From assembly GCA_017303755.1 (NCBI GenBank), contig JAFLBS010000001.1:930001-994000 (forward strand): a stretch of 64,000 nucleotides of DNA, read 5' to 3'. Under the pieces are notes generated by a model that worked only from the letters and a program-made list of their open reading frames with translations, was not told where the DNA came from and did not search any database. Position numbers and translations under genes: made by a program. Shown here piece after piece: positions 1-9,308 of this stretch; the stretch's first letter is position 1; each line of letters opens with the position of its first letter. The stretch comes from Flavobacteriales bacterium. GTDB lineage: Bacteria > Bacteroidota > Bacteroidia > Flavobacteriales > Flavobacteriaceae.

Positions 1-193
1 AAAAATAGTTGAATTAAAAGGCAAAGAAATCTATAAACTACTTAGAGTTGACGAGTCAAACACAATTTTAGATAAAAATTTGGGTGTATTAAAAAGAATG
101 GATTCAACCAACAAAAACGGGCCTTCTTTATATCCAAACGGAGACTTTTTAAGAAAAAAACTTGAAGAATTGACTTCAGCTAAAAAGGATTAA
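1..193 (+). CDS. 3' end of unidentified protein (partial)
   Basis: An open frame enters from the left edge and ends at a TAA at 191-193, giving about 63 C-terminal residues that end in LTSAKKD. The fragment is hydrophilic and rich in Lys and Asn, with no motif I recognise. It ends 9 bases before the flippase start, so it is probably the preceding gene of the same polysaccharide operon. I cannot assign a function from this tail; the upstream sequence would be needed. Confidence 0.6.
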   Translation, partial: KIVELKGKEIYKLLRVDESNTILDKNLGVLKRMDSTNKNGPSLYPNGDFLRKKLEELTSAKKD

Positions 194-202
194 TCTCTGT
201 CT

Positions 203-1474
203 ATGATAAAAAAACTACTAGGCATATTTCAAAACAAACAATTCCACAATCTTTCCTTTTATGGTTTTGGGCAATTGTTCAATCTAGTTACTCCGTTACT
301 CGTTATTCCTTATATTGTCTCTGTTTGTGGAGAAGAAAACTTCGGAAAAACAGCTGTTGGAATGGCACTTTGTTTTTTTCTAATGGTGTTTATTGACTAT
401 GGATCCGATCTAGTAGGTGTCAGGGAAATAGCAATAAACAGAGATGATTTCATTCAAACACAAAAGATTTTCGCAACAAATTATTTAGCAAAAACCATAC
501 TCTTGTTGGGCGTGTTGTTTCTTTGTTTAATCCTTTTTCAGACCATTCCCTTTTTTGCCAATGAAAAAAAGATGTTTTTATTAGGACTAACTCTTTTAAT
601 TGGTCAATTTTTAAATCCAACTTGGTTTTTACAAGGAGTAGAAAATGTAAAATGGATCACATACTCTAACATTATCTCTAAATCAATTTATCTTTTGTTG
701 ATCTTTTTATTCATCAAAGTAGAACAAGACTATGTTTTGATTAATTTGTTTTGGGGAATAGGAATGATTATTTCTAATGGATTATTTTTCTTTTTAATTA
801 TAAAAAAATACAAATTCTCATTTTCTTCGATCCATAAAAAAGACATCCTTCAGTTCTTGAGAAGAGATTTTAAAATGTTTGGATCACAGATATTTGTTTC
901 TATTCAGATGTATTCTCCTGTGATTTTAATCAGTTATTTAGGCACTAATTTAATGGCCGGACAGTATAAAATTGTTGAGCAAGTTATTCTGATTTTTAAA
1001 ACCTATATTTTACTGTTTTTTAACTATGTTTTCCCCAACGTATGTTATTCATTGGAAAAAAATAAACAAAGGGGAATCTATAATTGGAAGCTTTTCAATG
1101 GTGCAAATTTTATTTTTGTCTTGGTTTCAATGGTCTTTTTTTATTTTTTCTCTTATGATATAGTTTCTTATTTTAACCCAACCAACCGATATGCACTTAG
1201 TAATTTGTTGCAGTTGGCGGTGTTCTACCCTGTTTTATTTGCCCTTTCAATTCCACTAAAACAATTGGTTTTAGCTTGGAACTTCAATCGATTTTATGTT
1301 AATCTTACCTCTATTGCTGTTATACTAAATATCATTGCAATAATCATTCTTTTACCCCAATTTCAAGTATATGGAGTGTTTTATTCTTTATTGTTTATTG
1401 AAGGAATAATGATTTTATTTTACTTAATTTGCATTAGGAAAAAATTATTCTCTAAAGAAGAAACCAACCAATGA
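203..1474 (+). CDS. Wzx-type oligosaccharide flippase
   Basis: The 423-residue protein is almost entirely made of hydrophobic segments, about 12, in the pattern of the MOP/polysaccharide biosynthesis exporter superfamily. The N-terminus (NLSFYGFGQLFNLVTPLLVI) matches the usual first helix of RfbX/Wzx proteins, with a conserved G-x-x-x-F stretch and a proline-rich turn. Family knowledge: such proteins move undecaprenyl-diphosphate-linked repeat units across the inner membrane. The ATG at 203 lies 9 bases after the upstream stop, and the stop overlaps the next start (ATGA at 1471-1474), so it is translated within a tight operon with the acyltransferase. The substrate cannot be told from sequence. 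Confidence in the family is high. Confidence 0.9.
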   Translation: MIKKLLGIFQNKQFHNLSFYGFGQLFNLVTPLLVIPYIVSVCGEENFGKTAVGMALCFFLMVFIDYGSDLVGVREIAINRDDFIQTQKIFATNYLAKTILLLGVLFLCLILFQTIPFFANEKKMFLLGLTLLIGQFLNPTWFLQGVENVKWITYSNIISKSIYLLLIFLFIKVEQDYVLINLFWGIGMIISNGLFFFLIIKKYKFSFSSIHKKDILQFLRRDFKMFGSQIFVSIQMYSPVILISYLGTNLMAGQYKIVEQVILIFKTYILLFFNYVFPNVCYSLEKNKQRGIYNWKLFNGANFIFVLVSMVFFYFFSYDIVSYFNPTNRYALSNLLQLAVFYPVLFALSIPLKQLVLAWNFNRFYVNLTSIAVILNIIAIIILLPQFQVYGVFYSLLFIEGIMILFYLICIRKKLFSKEETNQ

Positions 1475-2148
1475 TAAAGGATATTTTTCAAAAATTATTG
1501 AATAAATCAGGAAAGAATTATCAAATAGACCCCAAAATTCCTCAAGGCCTTATTGTTTCTATTTTAATAAGAAGATGTTGCATGCTCACCCGTGGCATTT
1601 TTAAAACTGGAAAAAAAGTTTTTCTCGGCTCAAATGTTGTTTTATACAACAGAAAAAACATCCAATTTGGAAAGAATGTTACTATTGATAAAAACTGTAT
1701 TCTTGACGGATATTCTGAAGAGAAAATTATCTTGGGCGATGGAGTAAAAATTGGAGCCTATTCTTCGCTTAGCTCTACCAGTCACATGTCAAAATACGGA
1801 AAAGGACTGAAAATGGGAAACAATTCAGCAGTAGGTCAGTTTACAGAATTTGGCGCTTCTGGTGGGATTGAAATAGGAAACGATGTAATAATGGGATCAT
1901 ATGTTAGTTTTCATTCCGAAAACCACAATTTTGATGATCCGTCAAAACTAATAAGAGAACAAGGAGTAACCTCAAAATCAATAAAAATTGGAAACAATAT
2001 TTGGGTTGGAGCAAAAGTTACTTTTTTAGACGGATGTCAAGTGGGTGACAATTCTGTTGTTGCCGCAGGTGCAGTAGTCAATGGCATCTATCCGCCGAAT
2101 TCAGTTATAGGAGGAATTCCAGCAAAAATTATAAAAACGATACTCTAA
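1471..2148 (+). CDS. Left-handed beta-helix acyltransferase (WcaF/CysE-like)
   Basis: The 225-residue protein shows repeated hexapeptide [LIV]G-x4 units from about residue 55 to the end (IQFGKNVTI, IILGDGVKI, IEIGNDVIM, IKIGNNIWVG), the signature of a left-handed beta-helix. The stretch FHSENHNF carries the His that is usually catalytic in this family, and the end GGIPAKIIK is the typical C-terminal turn. Such enzymes O- or N-acetylate a sugar of a surface glycan. It overlaps the flippase by 4 bases, and its TAA shares one base with the ATG of the next gene (2148), indicating translational coupling. The acyl donor is presumed to be acetyl-CoA; the acceptor sugar is unknown. Confidence 0.9.
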   Translation: MIKDIFQKLLNKSGKNYQIDPKIPQGLIVSILIRRCCMLTRGIFKTGKKVFLGSNVVLYNRKNIQFGKNVTIDKNCILDGYSEEKIILGDGVKIGAYSSLSSTSHMSKYGKGLKMGNNSAVGQFTEFGASGGIEIGNDVIMGSYVSFHSENHNFDDPSKLIREQGVTSKSIKIGNNIWVGAKVTFLDGCQVGDNSVVAAGAVVNGIYPPNSVIGGIPAKIIKTIL

Positions 2149-3377
2149 TGAATCTAGTAGTAAACAGAGCTAATTTTAACCAGCTTCTATTTATAATTTG
2201 CGTAATAGTTCCTTTTTTTAATATATATGAATTCTCATTTGTAACATGGGTTTTTGCAATATTTTTGACACTCAGAAAAAACTATTCTTTAGAGTTTATA
2301 AAATACACATCAATCTTTGTACTATTATTTTTATTGGCCATTATTGTAGGTCGATTCTTTGAATATCAAACGTATTTTATTATTCGAGATATTACGTATT
2401 TGTTGAAACCCATAACTGGGCTACTACTAGGGTATCAACTTTTTACCAAACACATTAAAAACCCCTTTCAATTTATTGTTTATGCTGGATTGTCGATTGC
2501 TTGTTATCACCTTTTCTTAGTTTTTTATGGAATTGTAGTTGAAGGAGCCAAAAATGTTAGGGAAATAAGAGAGCATGCAGGTTATTTTAACGATTTTGAG
2601 GTCTACACATTAGTCATACTGATTTTTAGTAAGCAATTAAATCTTGGGTTTTCAAAAAATAAAACTCGACTGTTTATTCTTATTTTGGCTATTTCTAGTT
2701 TTTTTTATTTAGCACGAACAAATTTCATTCAGTTCATTGTATTGGTAGCTGCATTAAAAGGGTTTTTAGTTTTAAACGTAAAGTCATTAAAAGTAGTTTT
2801 GGGTATTGTTATAGCAACATTAATGGCGTATTCAGCTATCTATTATTATAATCCAAGAAGAAATGGTAAAGGCATGGATGAGTTTTTGTATAAAATAAAA
2901 ATTATTCCGACAGAAGCCTTTAGTACCAAAATTGACCGTTTTGATTGGAAAGATTTTAACGATAATTATCGCTCGTATGAAAATATTCGGACAGTTCAAC
3001 AATTAAATTATAACGAAAATCTTATTTTTGGAGAAGGAGCGGGTTCGCAAGTTGACCTGAAACAAAAATTGATGTTAGGCGACATGCTTTTAAGACACAT
3101 CTCAATCCTTCACAATGGCTACATGACCGTATTACTAAAAACAGGACTTTTGGGTCTCAGTATCTATTTGTTATCCATATTTTTCTTTTTTAGAAAAGAG
3201 CGATCTAGTAATCCAATTCTAAAAAACATACATTATATCTTCGTAGGAACTGGAGTATTTTTAATTTTATCCAATTGGGTCTTTCTTGGATTGTACAACC
3301 AAATAGACACAAAATCATTATTAATAGGCTTTTTGTTTGCTTATAAAAATGAAATTCTAAAAACTACCGAATCATGA
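2148..3377 (+). CDS. Wzy/O-antigen ligase-like membrane protein
   Basis: This 409-residue polytopic protein has about 10-12 predicted membrane segments and one long soluble loop around residues 240-325 before the last helices. That layout is characteristic of Wzy polymerases and WaaL-type ligases. The loop ends in LHNGYMTVLLKTGLLGL, which resembles the H-N-x-[YF] and L...GllGl motif of the O-antigen ligase family. It overlaps the following glycosyltransferase by 4 bases (ATGA at 3374). A second protein of this type is encoded at 5644, so one may polymerise and the other may ligate; sequence alone does not say which. Sequence conservation in the family is low, so the call rests on topology and loop motif. 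Confidence 0.8.
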   Translation: MNLVVNRANFNQLLFIICVIVPFFNIYEFSFVTWVFAIFLTLRKNYSLEFIKYTSIFVLLFLLAIIVGRFFEYQTYFIIRDITYLLKPITGLLLGYQLFTKHIKNPFQFIVYAGLSIACYHLFLVFYGIVVEGAKNVREIREHAGYFNDFEVYTLVILIFSKQLNLGFSKNKTRLFILILAISSFFYLARTNFIQFIVLVAALKGFLVLNVKSLKVVLGIVIATLMAYSAIYYYNPRRNGKGMDEFLYKIKIIPTEAFSTKIDRFDWKDFNDNYRSYENIRTVQQLNYNENLIFGEGAGSQVDLKQKLMLGDMLLRHISILHNGYMTVLLKTGLLGLSIYLLSIFFFFRKERSSNPILKNIHYIFVGTGVFLILSNWVFLGLYNQIDTKSLLIGFLFAYKNEILKTTES

Positions 3378-4519
3378 TAAGCATTCTTTTTATTCATCAA
3401 TCATCTGATTTATATGGTTCGGATAAAACGTTATTGCTACTACTACAGCAGTTAGATAAGAAAAAATATACAGCAGTTGTAGTCTTACCTTTAAACGGTC
3501 CTCTTAAAGAGGAATTAGAGAAAATAGGTGTAAAGGTGATTATATCTCCTGTTTTAAAATTGTACAGAAACATCTTTACTCCCAAAAACATAGTATTGTT
3601 TTTCAACCAATTGAGGACATCATTAAAAACCATAAAAAAGCTAGACGACGAATATCATTTCGATATTATATATTCTAACACATTAGCAGTACTGTTAGGA
3701 GCAATTTATTCTAGAAAAGCCAAAATCAAGCACATCTGGCATGTTCATGAAATAATTGTTCATCCAAAAATAATCGCCAAAATTTTCCCCAAACTACTAA
3801 GAAAGTATGCAGATGTTGTAGTGTGTAATTCATCTGCAACCAAAAATAATTTAATTGTAAGAGAACCCAATTTAGCATCCAAATCAATTGTCATTCTTAA
3901 CGGAATTGAATTCAATACCAACACAATTTCCTCACTATCAAAATCAGAAATAGGCTTTAAGCAAAACGATTGTGTCATTACTTTAGCAGGAAGAATTAGC
4001 CGACTCAAAGGGCATAAATGGCTGTTAAATACTTTTACCAACTATTTTAGTGCTTACGACAATGTTAAGTTACTTTTTGTTGGATCGCCTGTCTTAGGGC
4101 AAGAATATTATTTGAGCGAAATAGAACAAAAAATTGCCGAAAACAAGCTAGAAGATAAAGTTAAAATACTTCCTTTCACTAAAGATTTAAACGCAATTTG
4201 GAATATTACAGACATTGCAGTTATGCCATCTACAGAAGCAGAATCATTCGGATTAGTCGCCGTTGAAGCCATGTATGCTCAAAAACCAGTAATTGGATCT
4301 GATTTAGGAGGTTTAAAAGAAATCATACAAAACAACGAAACAGGATTTTTAATAGAGCCGAATAATGAAGAAGCGTTTTCAAAAGCGCTAACAACTTTGA
4401 TAGAGAATCCTGAGCTAAGAGATTTATTTGGACAGAAAGGACATCAAAGAGTAAAAGAAGAGTTCTCTTTAGATCGATATGTTAAACAATTCGAGGTGCT
4501 ATTTGCAAAGTCTACTTAA
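3374..4519 (+). CDS. GT4-family glycosyltransferase
   Basis: The 381-residue protein has the two-Rossmann GT-B layout. An N-terminal GSDKTL loop (residues 15-20) is the usual GG-x-E/T-like acceptor-side motif. A LAGRISRLKGHKW stretch (about 204-216) opens the second domain. The donor-binding E-x7-E motif is E290 to E298 in ESFGLVAVE. These mark a retaining GT4 enzyme acting at the cytoplasmic face to build the repeat unit. It overlaps the preceding gene by 4 bases. After its stop a 76-base gap contains a promoter-like box (4568-4575), so the next gene may also have its own start of transcription. Donor and acceptor sugars cannot be predicted. Confidence 0.88.
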   Translation: MISILFIHQSSDLYGSDKTLLLLLQQLDKKKYTAVVVLPLNGPLKEELEKIGVKVIISPVLKLYRNIFTPKNIVLFFNQLRTSLKTIKKLDDEYHFDIIYSNTLAVLLGAIYSRKAKIKHIWHVHEIIVHPKIIAKIFPKLLRKYADVVVCNSSATKNNLIVREPNLASKSIVILNGIEFNTNTISSLSKSEIGFKQNDCVITLAGRISRLKGHKWLLNTFTNYFSAYDNVKLLFVGSPVLGQEYYLSEIEQKIAENKLEDKVKILPFTKDLNAIWNITDIAVMPSTEAESFGLVAVEAMYAQKPVIGSDLGGLKEIIQNNETGFLIEPNNEEAFSKALTTLIENPELRDLFGQKGHQRVKEEFSLDRYVKQFEVLFAKST

Positions 4520-4567
4520 ATAAGAAAAGGATTCAAAATTTATCATGTAACGTTTTCCAAAAATCCC

Positions 4568-4575
4568 TATTTTTG
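4568..4575 (+). promoter_or_regulatory. -7 promoter element TATTTTTG
   Basis: It matches the Bacteroidota -7 consensus TAnnTTTG exactly and lies 20 bases before the ATG at 4596. No clear TTG -33 element is seen. It probably gives an internal promoter for the second half of the polysaccharide operon. Confidence 0.5.
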
Positions 4576-4595
4576 CGACTCTTAATAAGAATTTA

Positions 4596-5708
4596 ATGAA
4601 AATAGCTATTCTTGGAACACGTGGAATACCCAATTATTATGGTGGTTTTGAGCAATTTGCCGAATTTTTCTCAGTTTATTTAGCCAATAAAGGACACGAA
4701 GTTTATTGTTATAATTCGCACAATCACAAATACCAAGAGAAAACATTCCACGGTGTACACATCATCCATCAACACGATCCTGAATACAAATACGGTACAT
4801 TTGGTCAGTTTATTTATGATTACAATTGCATCATTGATTCAAGAAAAAGAGATTTTGACATTATTCTTCAATTAGGATATACCAGTAATTCTATTTGGTA
4901 TTTTTTGTTACCCAAGAAACCAATCATCATTACCAATATGGATGGAGTAGAGTGGAAACGCTCCAAGTACTCGCGTCCAGTTCAACAATTTTTACGATTT
5001 GCAGAAAGGCTAGCAGCAATAAGTAGTGATTATTTGGTTTCGGATTCGATAGGGATTAAAAAATTCCTAAAAGAACGCTACGATAAAGATTCTACTTACA
5101 TTGCTTACGGCGCACATCCATTTAATAGTCCCGATGAATCCGTTCTCATACAGTACAATTTAGAAAAAGAGAGTTATAACATGATTATGGCTCGTTTTGA
5201 ACCCGAAAACAACTTGGATATGGTGTTGGAAGGAGTCGTTTTAAGTAAAGATTCAACGCCAATTTTAGTGATTGGAAAACACGAAACCAAGTACGGTGAA
5301 TATTTGAAAAATAAATTCAAAGCACATTCTAATATTCTTTTTTTAGGTGGAATTTATAATTTGGAACACTTAAATAACTTACGATATTATTCAAAATTAT
5401 ATTTTCACGGACATTCAGTTGGCGGCACCAATCCGTCGTTGTTAGAAGCAATGGCTTCCAAAGCTTTAATTGCGGCTCATAACAATGATTTTAACAAAGG
5501 AGTTTTAAAAGAAAATGCCTACTTTTTTAAAAACCCAAAAGAAGTGGCAGAATTACTTGTTTCTATCAATAAAAAAGATAACTTGTCGTTTATTGAAAAT
5601 AATTACAATGCAATTGTAAACGAATTTAATTGGGATAAAATTAATGGGCAATACCTACAATTATTTGAAGAATGTACTACTAAAGGCAAAAGAAGAGGTA
5701 AAAAATAA
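4596..5708 (+). CDS. DUF1972 glycosyltransferase (rhamnosyltransferase-like)
   Basis: The 370-residue protein begins KIAILGTRGIPNYYGGFE, the hallmark of the DUF1972 N-terminal domain (residues about 2-175) found in rhamnosyltransferase-type GT4 enzymes. The C-terminal half continues as a GT4 domain with HGHSVGGTNPSLLEAMA, the usual GTNPSLLEAMA acceptor/donor loop. It likely adds a deoxyhexose or similar sugar to the lipid-linked repeat unit in the cytoplasm. Its 3' end overlaps the next gene by 65 bases in another frame, a longer overlap than elsewhere in the locus. The -7 box upstream suggests it can be transcribed independently. Confidence 0.87.
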   Translation: MKIAILGTRGIPNYYGGFEQFAEFFSVYLANKGHEVYCYNSHNHKYQEKTFHGVHIIHQHDPEYKYGTFGQFIYDYNCIIDSRKRDFDIILQLGYTSNSIWYFLLPKKPIIITNMDGVEWKRSKYSRPVQQFLRFAERLAAISSDYLVSDSIGIKKFLKERYDKDSTYIAYGAHPFNSPDESVLIQYNLEKESYNMIMARFEPENNLDMVLEGVVLSKDSTPILVIGKHETKYGEYLKNKFKAHSNILFLGGIYNLEHLNNLRYYSKLYFHGHSVGGTNPSLLEAMASKALIAAHNNDFNKGVLKENAYFFKNPKEVAELLVSINKKDNLSFIENNYNAIVNEFNWDKINGQYLQLFEECTTKGKRRGKK

Positions 5709-6951
5709 TCCTTTTGTTGTTTTAGTGACATTAGCAATAATTACTATTCCGCTGCATTATCGATACAGTAGCATAGCAATCATGTTGCTCACTGCATTTT
5801 CGCTTTTCCAACTAAAAAACAAAAAATTTTATTTTCAAAAAAAGCTTTTTTTACTTGTTCTATTGTATGTCTTGATGGTACTATCATTGACTTGGACTAT
5901 AGACACAAAGTTGACCACTTCGGCTTTGTTAAAAGGACTTTCTTTTTTACTAATTCCATTCTGTTTTTTTTTAAATCCACCGCTTTCAGAAGAGAACAAA
6001 GACAGCATAATTAAATACTATTCTTATGCTTTTTTTGGGTATTCGATTTTCTATTTAATAAAAGCTAGTATTCGATTTTTAATCACAAACGATTCTTCGG
6101 TTTTCTTTTATCATGAGTTGGTCACATTTGATGTAAACGCTATACACGTTTCAGTATACATTGCAATCGCTTTTTTCTGGTTTTTAAACAAAAAAATAAA
6201 AACGAATCTAGACAAAATAGCACTGATAGCATTGTTTATTCTGTTATTCTTGCTTTCTTCCAAAAACATAATTATAGTTTTCTTACTGTTGTTGGGACTG
6301 AGTATCTTATTTGTTTTGAAATTGAAAACAAGAAGACTATACGTCGTTCTTGGAGTAGGAATTGTGCTAGGAATTGTTTTTTTCGGAAAAATTAAAGATC
6401 GATTTTTGATTGAAATAGAATCCAATCAGGCTTCAGGTAAAATCAATAGCGAAATTAGTGGTCAAACAGGTTTGGTTTACAACGTAAGCATCAAAGAAGC
6501 ATGGACCAAAGATCAGTTTCAACCCAATGACTATTTTCCAGGAACGGCATTAAGAGTGTATCAAACGCGCATTTTTGCAGAAATAATTCGAGAAGACAAC
6601 AGAATACTAACAGGTTATGGAATAAACGCAACTGATGCAAAAATTAAGCAGAAAAGGATACAGCATAATCTGTATCACGAATATGATAAATTTAATTTTC
6701 ACAATCAATACATTCAAATTTTTGCAGAACTTGGAGTTGTAGGATTTGTACTATTGGTATTGATTTTATGGATTAACCTTAAAAATGCAATAAAAACCAA
6801 ACATTTTGTACATTTTTCTTTTGCAATTCTAATGATAAGCTTATTTTTGACAGAATCTTTTTTATCACGACAAAGAGGCATAGTGTTTTTTATACTATTA
6901 TTCTGTTTGTTTAATTCAAAGACAGAAAAAAAGATCGCTATAAAAGAATAA
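5644..6951 (+). CDS. Second Wzy/O-antigen ligase-like membrane protein
   Basis: This 435-residue protein has about 10-11 hydrophobic segments and a large loop (about residues 240-355) ending in [17 protein letters not shown], the H-N-Q-Y/L...LG..G pattern of the O-antigen ligase family. The first usable start, ATG 5644, lies inside the end of the glycosyltransferase; the next Met codons fall inside the first membrane helix, so I keep 5644. It is followed by the UDP-sugar decarboxylase after 2 bases. Together with the protein at 2148 it gives two ligase/polymerase candidates in one cluster. Assigning Wzy versus WaaL roles would need experiments or good homologues. Confidence 0.8.
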   Translation: MGNTYNYLKNVLLKAKEEVKNNPFVVLVTLAIITIPLHYRYSSIAIMLLTAFSLFQLKNKKFYFQKKLFLLVLLYVLMVLSLTWTIDTKLTTSALLKGLSFLLIPFCFFLNPPLSEENKDSIIKYYSYAFFGYSIFYLIKASIRFLITNDSSVFFYHELVTFDVNAIHVSVYIAIAFFWFLNKKIKTNLDKIALIALFILLFLLSSKNIIIVFLLLLGLSILFVLKLKTRRLYVVLGVGIVLGIVFFGKIKDRFLIEIESNQASGKINSEISGQTGLVYNVSIKEAWTKDQFQPNDYFPGTALRVYQTRIFAEIIREDNRILTGYGINATDAKIKQKRIQHNLYHEYDKFNFHNQYIQIFAELGVVGFVLLVLILWINLKNAIKTKHFVHFSFAILMISLFLTESFLSRQRGIVFFILLFCLFNSKTEKKIAIKE

Positions 6952-6953
6952 AA

Positions 6954-7937
6954 ATGAAAAGAATATTAATCACTGGAGCAGCAGGCTTTTTAGGTTCTCA
7001 TTTGTGTGATCGTTTTTTAGCTGAAGGCTATTTTGTAATTGGGATGGACAACCTAATTACAGGAGATTTAAAAAATATTGAACATCTTTTCAAAGAAAAG
7101 AACTTCGAGTTTTATCATCATGATGTCACCAAATTTGTTCACATTCCAGGTAACTTAGATTATATTTTACATTTTGCTTCGCCAGCAAGTCCGATAGACT
7201 ATTTAAAAATCCCAATTCAAACGTTAAAAGTAGGTTCACTTGGAACTCACAATTTATTGGGTTTAGCACGAGTAAAAAAAGCCAGAATTCTTATAGCATC
7301 AACCTCTGAAGTTTATGGTGATCCTTTAGTTCATCCACAAACAGAAGAATACTACGGCAATGTTAATACCATTGGGCCAAGAGGTGTATACGACGAAGCC
7401 AAACGTTTTCAAGAATCCATCACCATGGCCTACCACACTTTTCACGGTGTAGAAACCAGAATCGTTAGAATTTTTAATACCTACGGACCAAGAATGCGAT
7501 TAAACGATGGAAGAGTAATTCCTGCATTCATTGGTCAAGCTTTACGAGGAGAAGATTTAACCATCTTTGGAGATGGAAGCCAAACGCGCTCATTTTGTTA
7601 TGTAACCGATCAAGTGGAGGGAATTTTTAGGTTATTGCATTCAGACTACGTTTATCCTGTAAATATTGGTAATCCAGATGAAATCACTATTAAAGATTTT
7701 GCAGAAGAAATCATAAAACTAACAGGAACGAACCAAAAAGTAGTGTATCATCCATTGCCTATTAACGATCCTTTACAACGTCAACCCGACACAACTAAGG
7801 CCAAAGAAATTTTAGGTTGGGAAGCAAAAGTGAATAGAGAAGAAGGAATGAAATTAACCTACGACTATTTCAAATCACTTTCTTCAGAAGAATTACTAAA
7901 AGAAGAACACAAAGACTTTAAAGGATACATCCATTAA
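6954..7937 (+). CDS. UDP-glucuronate decarboxylase (UXS-type SDR)
   Basis: The 327-residue protein is an extended short-chain dehydrogenase. It has the NAD-binding GAAGFLGS loop at residues 8-15, the catalytic T117/E119 in ASTSEVYG, and Y146-x3-K150 in VYDEAK. The stretch [12 protein letters not shown] and the ending [14 protein letters not shown] are typical of UDP-glucuronate decarboxylases, which convert UDP-glucuronate to UDP-xylose with an internal NAD hydride cycle. Length equals the bacterial family norm. It sits between the ligase-like gene and the initiating transferase, so it probably supplies UDP-xylose or a related sugar nucleotide for this glycan. A related dTDP-glucose 4,6-dehydratase function is less likely because the UXS-specific motifs are present. 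Confidence 0.9.
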   Translation: MKRILITGAAGFLGSHLCDRFLAEGYFVIGMDNLITGDLKNIEHLFKEKNFEFYHHDVTKFVHIPGNLDYILHFASPASPIDYLKIPIQTLKVGSLGTHNLLGLARVKKARILIASTSEVYGDPLVHPQTEEYYGNVNTIGPRGVYDEAKRFQESITMAYHTFHGVETRIVRIFNTYGPRMRLNDGRVIPAFIGQALRGEDLTIFGDGSQTRSFCYVTDQVEGIFRLLHSDYVYPVNIGNPDEITIKDFAEEIIKLTGTNQKVVYHPLPINDPLQRQPDTTKAKEILGWEAKVNREEGMKLTYDYFKSLSSEELLKEEHKDFKGYIH

Positions 7938-7940
7938 TGT

Positions 7941-9308
7941 ATGGTTGCACAACAAACAGGAAGATATTCTAAATACATTAGACCTATTAGTATCGCCTTT
8001 GATTTAATAGTAATTTCTCTATTAAGCGCTTATTTCTTCAGAGAACTGAAACTTAATATTGCATATTTTCTTTTATTTCAGGGATTTGCATGGATATTTA
8101 TTGGGTTTTTAGTGAAGTTTTACGAAATCTTCCGATTTACTACTCCAGTTGAAATTATTACTAAAATAATTAAACAGTTCTCCATATTTCTATTGGTGGT
8201 AATTGCCTATTTCCCGTTCGCAAAAACAGTAATCTTTAGCGGAAGTGCCATTGCAATCTCAATGGTTGTTAGTTTTGTTTTAATAGTATCATTTAAATAT
8301 TTCTTATTTTATTATTTAAAGAAATACCGAATCACTACTAAAAATAATTTTAGAAATGCAATTATTATTGGATACACTCCAGAGGCAATCCGACTTAAAG
8401 AAGTATTCAATAACAGACAAGATTATGGCTATCGTTTTCAAGGTTATTTTTCAGATAAAAAGCAAAACGCAGAAGTTAAAGGGAAAATAGAAGACCTAAA
8501 AGCATTTGTTCTAGAGAATAAAACAGATGAAATTTATTGCTCTTTGAACGAAATTTCAAATGAAAAATTAAAAGACTTAGTTGAATTTGCAGATGAAAAT
8601 AAAAAAACAATAAAATTCATTCCTGATACCAAGGAAATCTTTTCCAAAAATTTAAAAATTGATTACTACGAATTGTTTCCAGTACTTTCTCTTCAAAAAA
8701 CGCAACTTCACGATCCTTTTATTAAAGGAGTAAAACGCGGTTTTGATGTTGTTTTTTCATTAGTTATTATTGTATGCCTGCTTTCTTGGTTAATTCCAAT
8801 TATTGCATTGTTGATAAAATTAGAATCTAAAGGTCCAGTTTTCTTCAAACAAGGAAGACCAGGCTTAGATGAAAATGAATTTTATTGCTATAAATTTCGT
8901 TCCATGCAAGTGAATGAAACGACCGAAAAAGAAGCCTCTAAAAATGATCCTAGAGTTACTAAAATGGGACGTTTCATGAGAAAAACAAGTATCGATGAAT
9001 TGCCTCAGTTTTTCAATGTGTTATTAGGCGATATGTCGGTAGTTGGACCAAGACCTCACTTGTGGTCGCAAAATAAATCGTATGCAAGTAAAGTAAAAAA
9101 ATACATGGTAAGGCATTATGTTAAACCCGGAATTACTGGACTTGCTCAAGTAAAAGGATTTAGAGGAGAAATCGAAACCGATGAAGACATGATTAACCGA
9201 ATCAAATTTGATGTTTTTTACATTGAAAACTGGTCAATAGTAATGGACATCAAAATCATTCTCCAAACCGTAATCAACATTTTTAAAGGCGAAGATAAAG
9301 CCTATTAA
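7941..9308 (+). CDS. WcaJ-type polyprenyl-phosphate sugar phosphotransferase
   Basis: The 455-residue protein has four N-terminal membrane segments (about residues 15-115), a CoA-binding-like Rossmann middle domain, a fifth hydrophobic segment near 270, and a C-terminal bacterial sugar transferase domain starting at KRGFDV (about 264). In that domain KFRSM, SIDELPQFFNVLLGDM and VGPRPH are the conserved PGT motifs. Such enzymes transfer a sugar-1-phosphate to undecaprenyl phosphate and so start repeat-unit synthesis. The start is the ATG at 7941, just after the upstream stop; an ATG at 7937 is out of frame. Its TAA overlaps the stop of the converging gene, so there is no room for a terminator between them. 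Confidence 0.92.
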   Translation: MVAQQTGRYSKYIRPISIAFDLIVISLLSAYFFRELKLNIAYFLLFQGFAWIFIGFLVKFYEIFRFTTPVEIITKIIKQFSIFLLVVIAYFPFAKTVIFSGSAIAISMVVSFVLIVSFKYFLFYYLKKYRITTKNNFRNAIIIGYTPEAIRLKEVFNNRQDYGYRFQGYFSDKKQNAEVKGKIEDLKAFVLENKTDEIYCSLNEISNEKLKDLVEFADENKKTIKFIPDTKEIFSKNLKIDYYELFPVLSLQKTQLHDPFIKGVKRGFDVVFSLVIIVCLLSWLIPIIALLIKLESKGPVFFKQGRPGLDENEFYCYKFRSMQVNETTEKEASKNDPRVTKMGRFMRKTSIDELPQFFNVLLGDMSVVGPRPHLWSQNKSYASKVKKYMVRHYVKPGITGLAQVKGFRGEIETDEDMINRIKFDVFYIENWSIVMDIKIILQTVINIFKGEDKAY

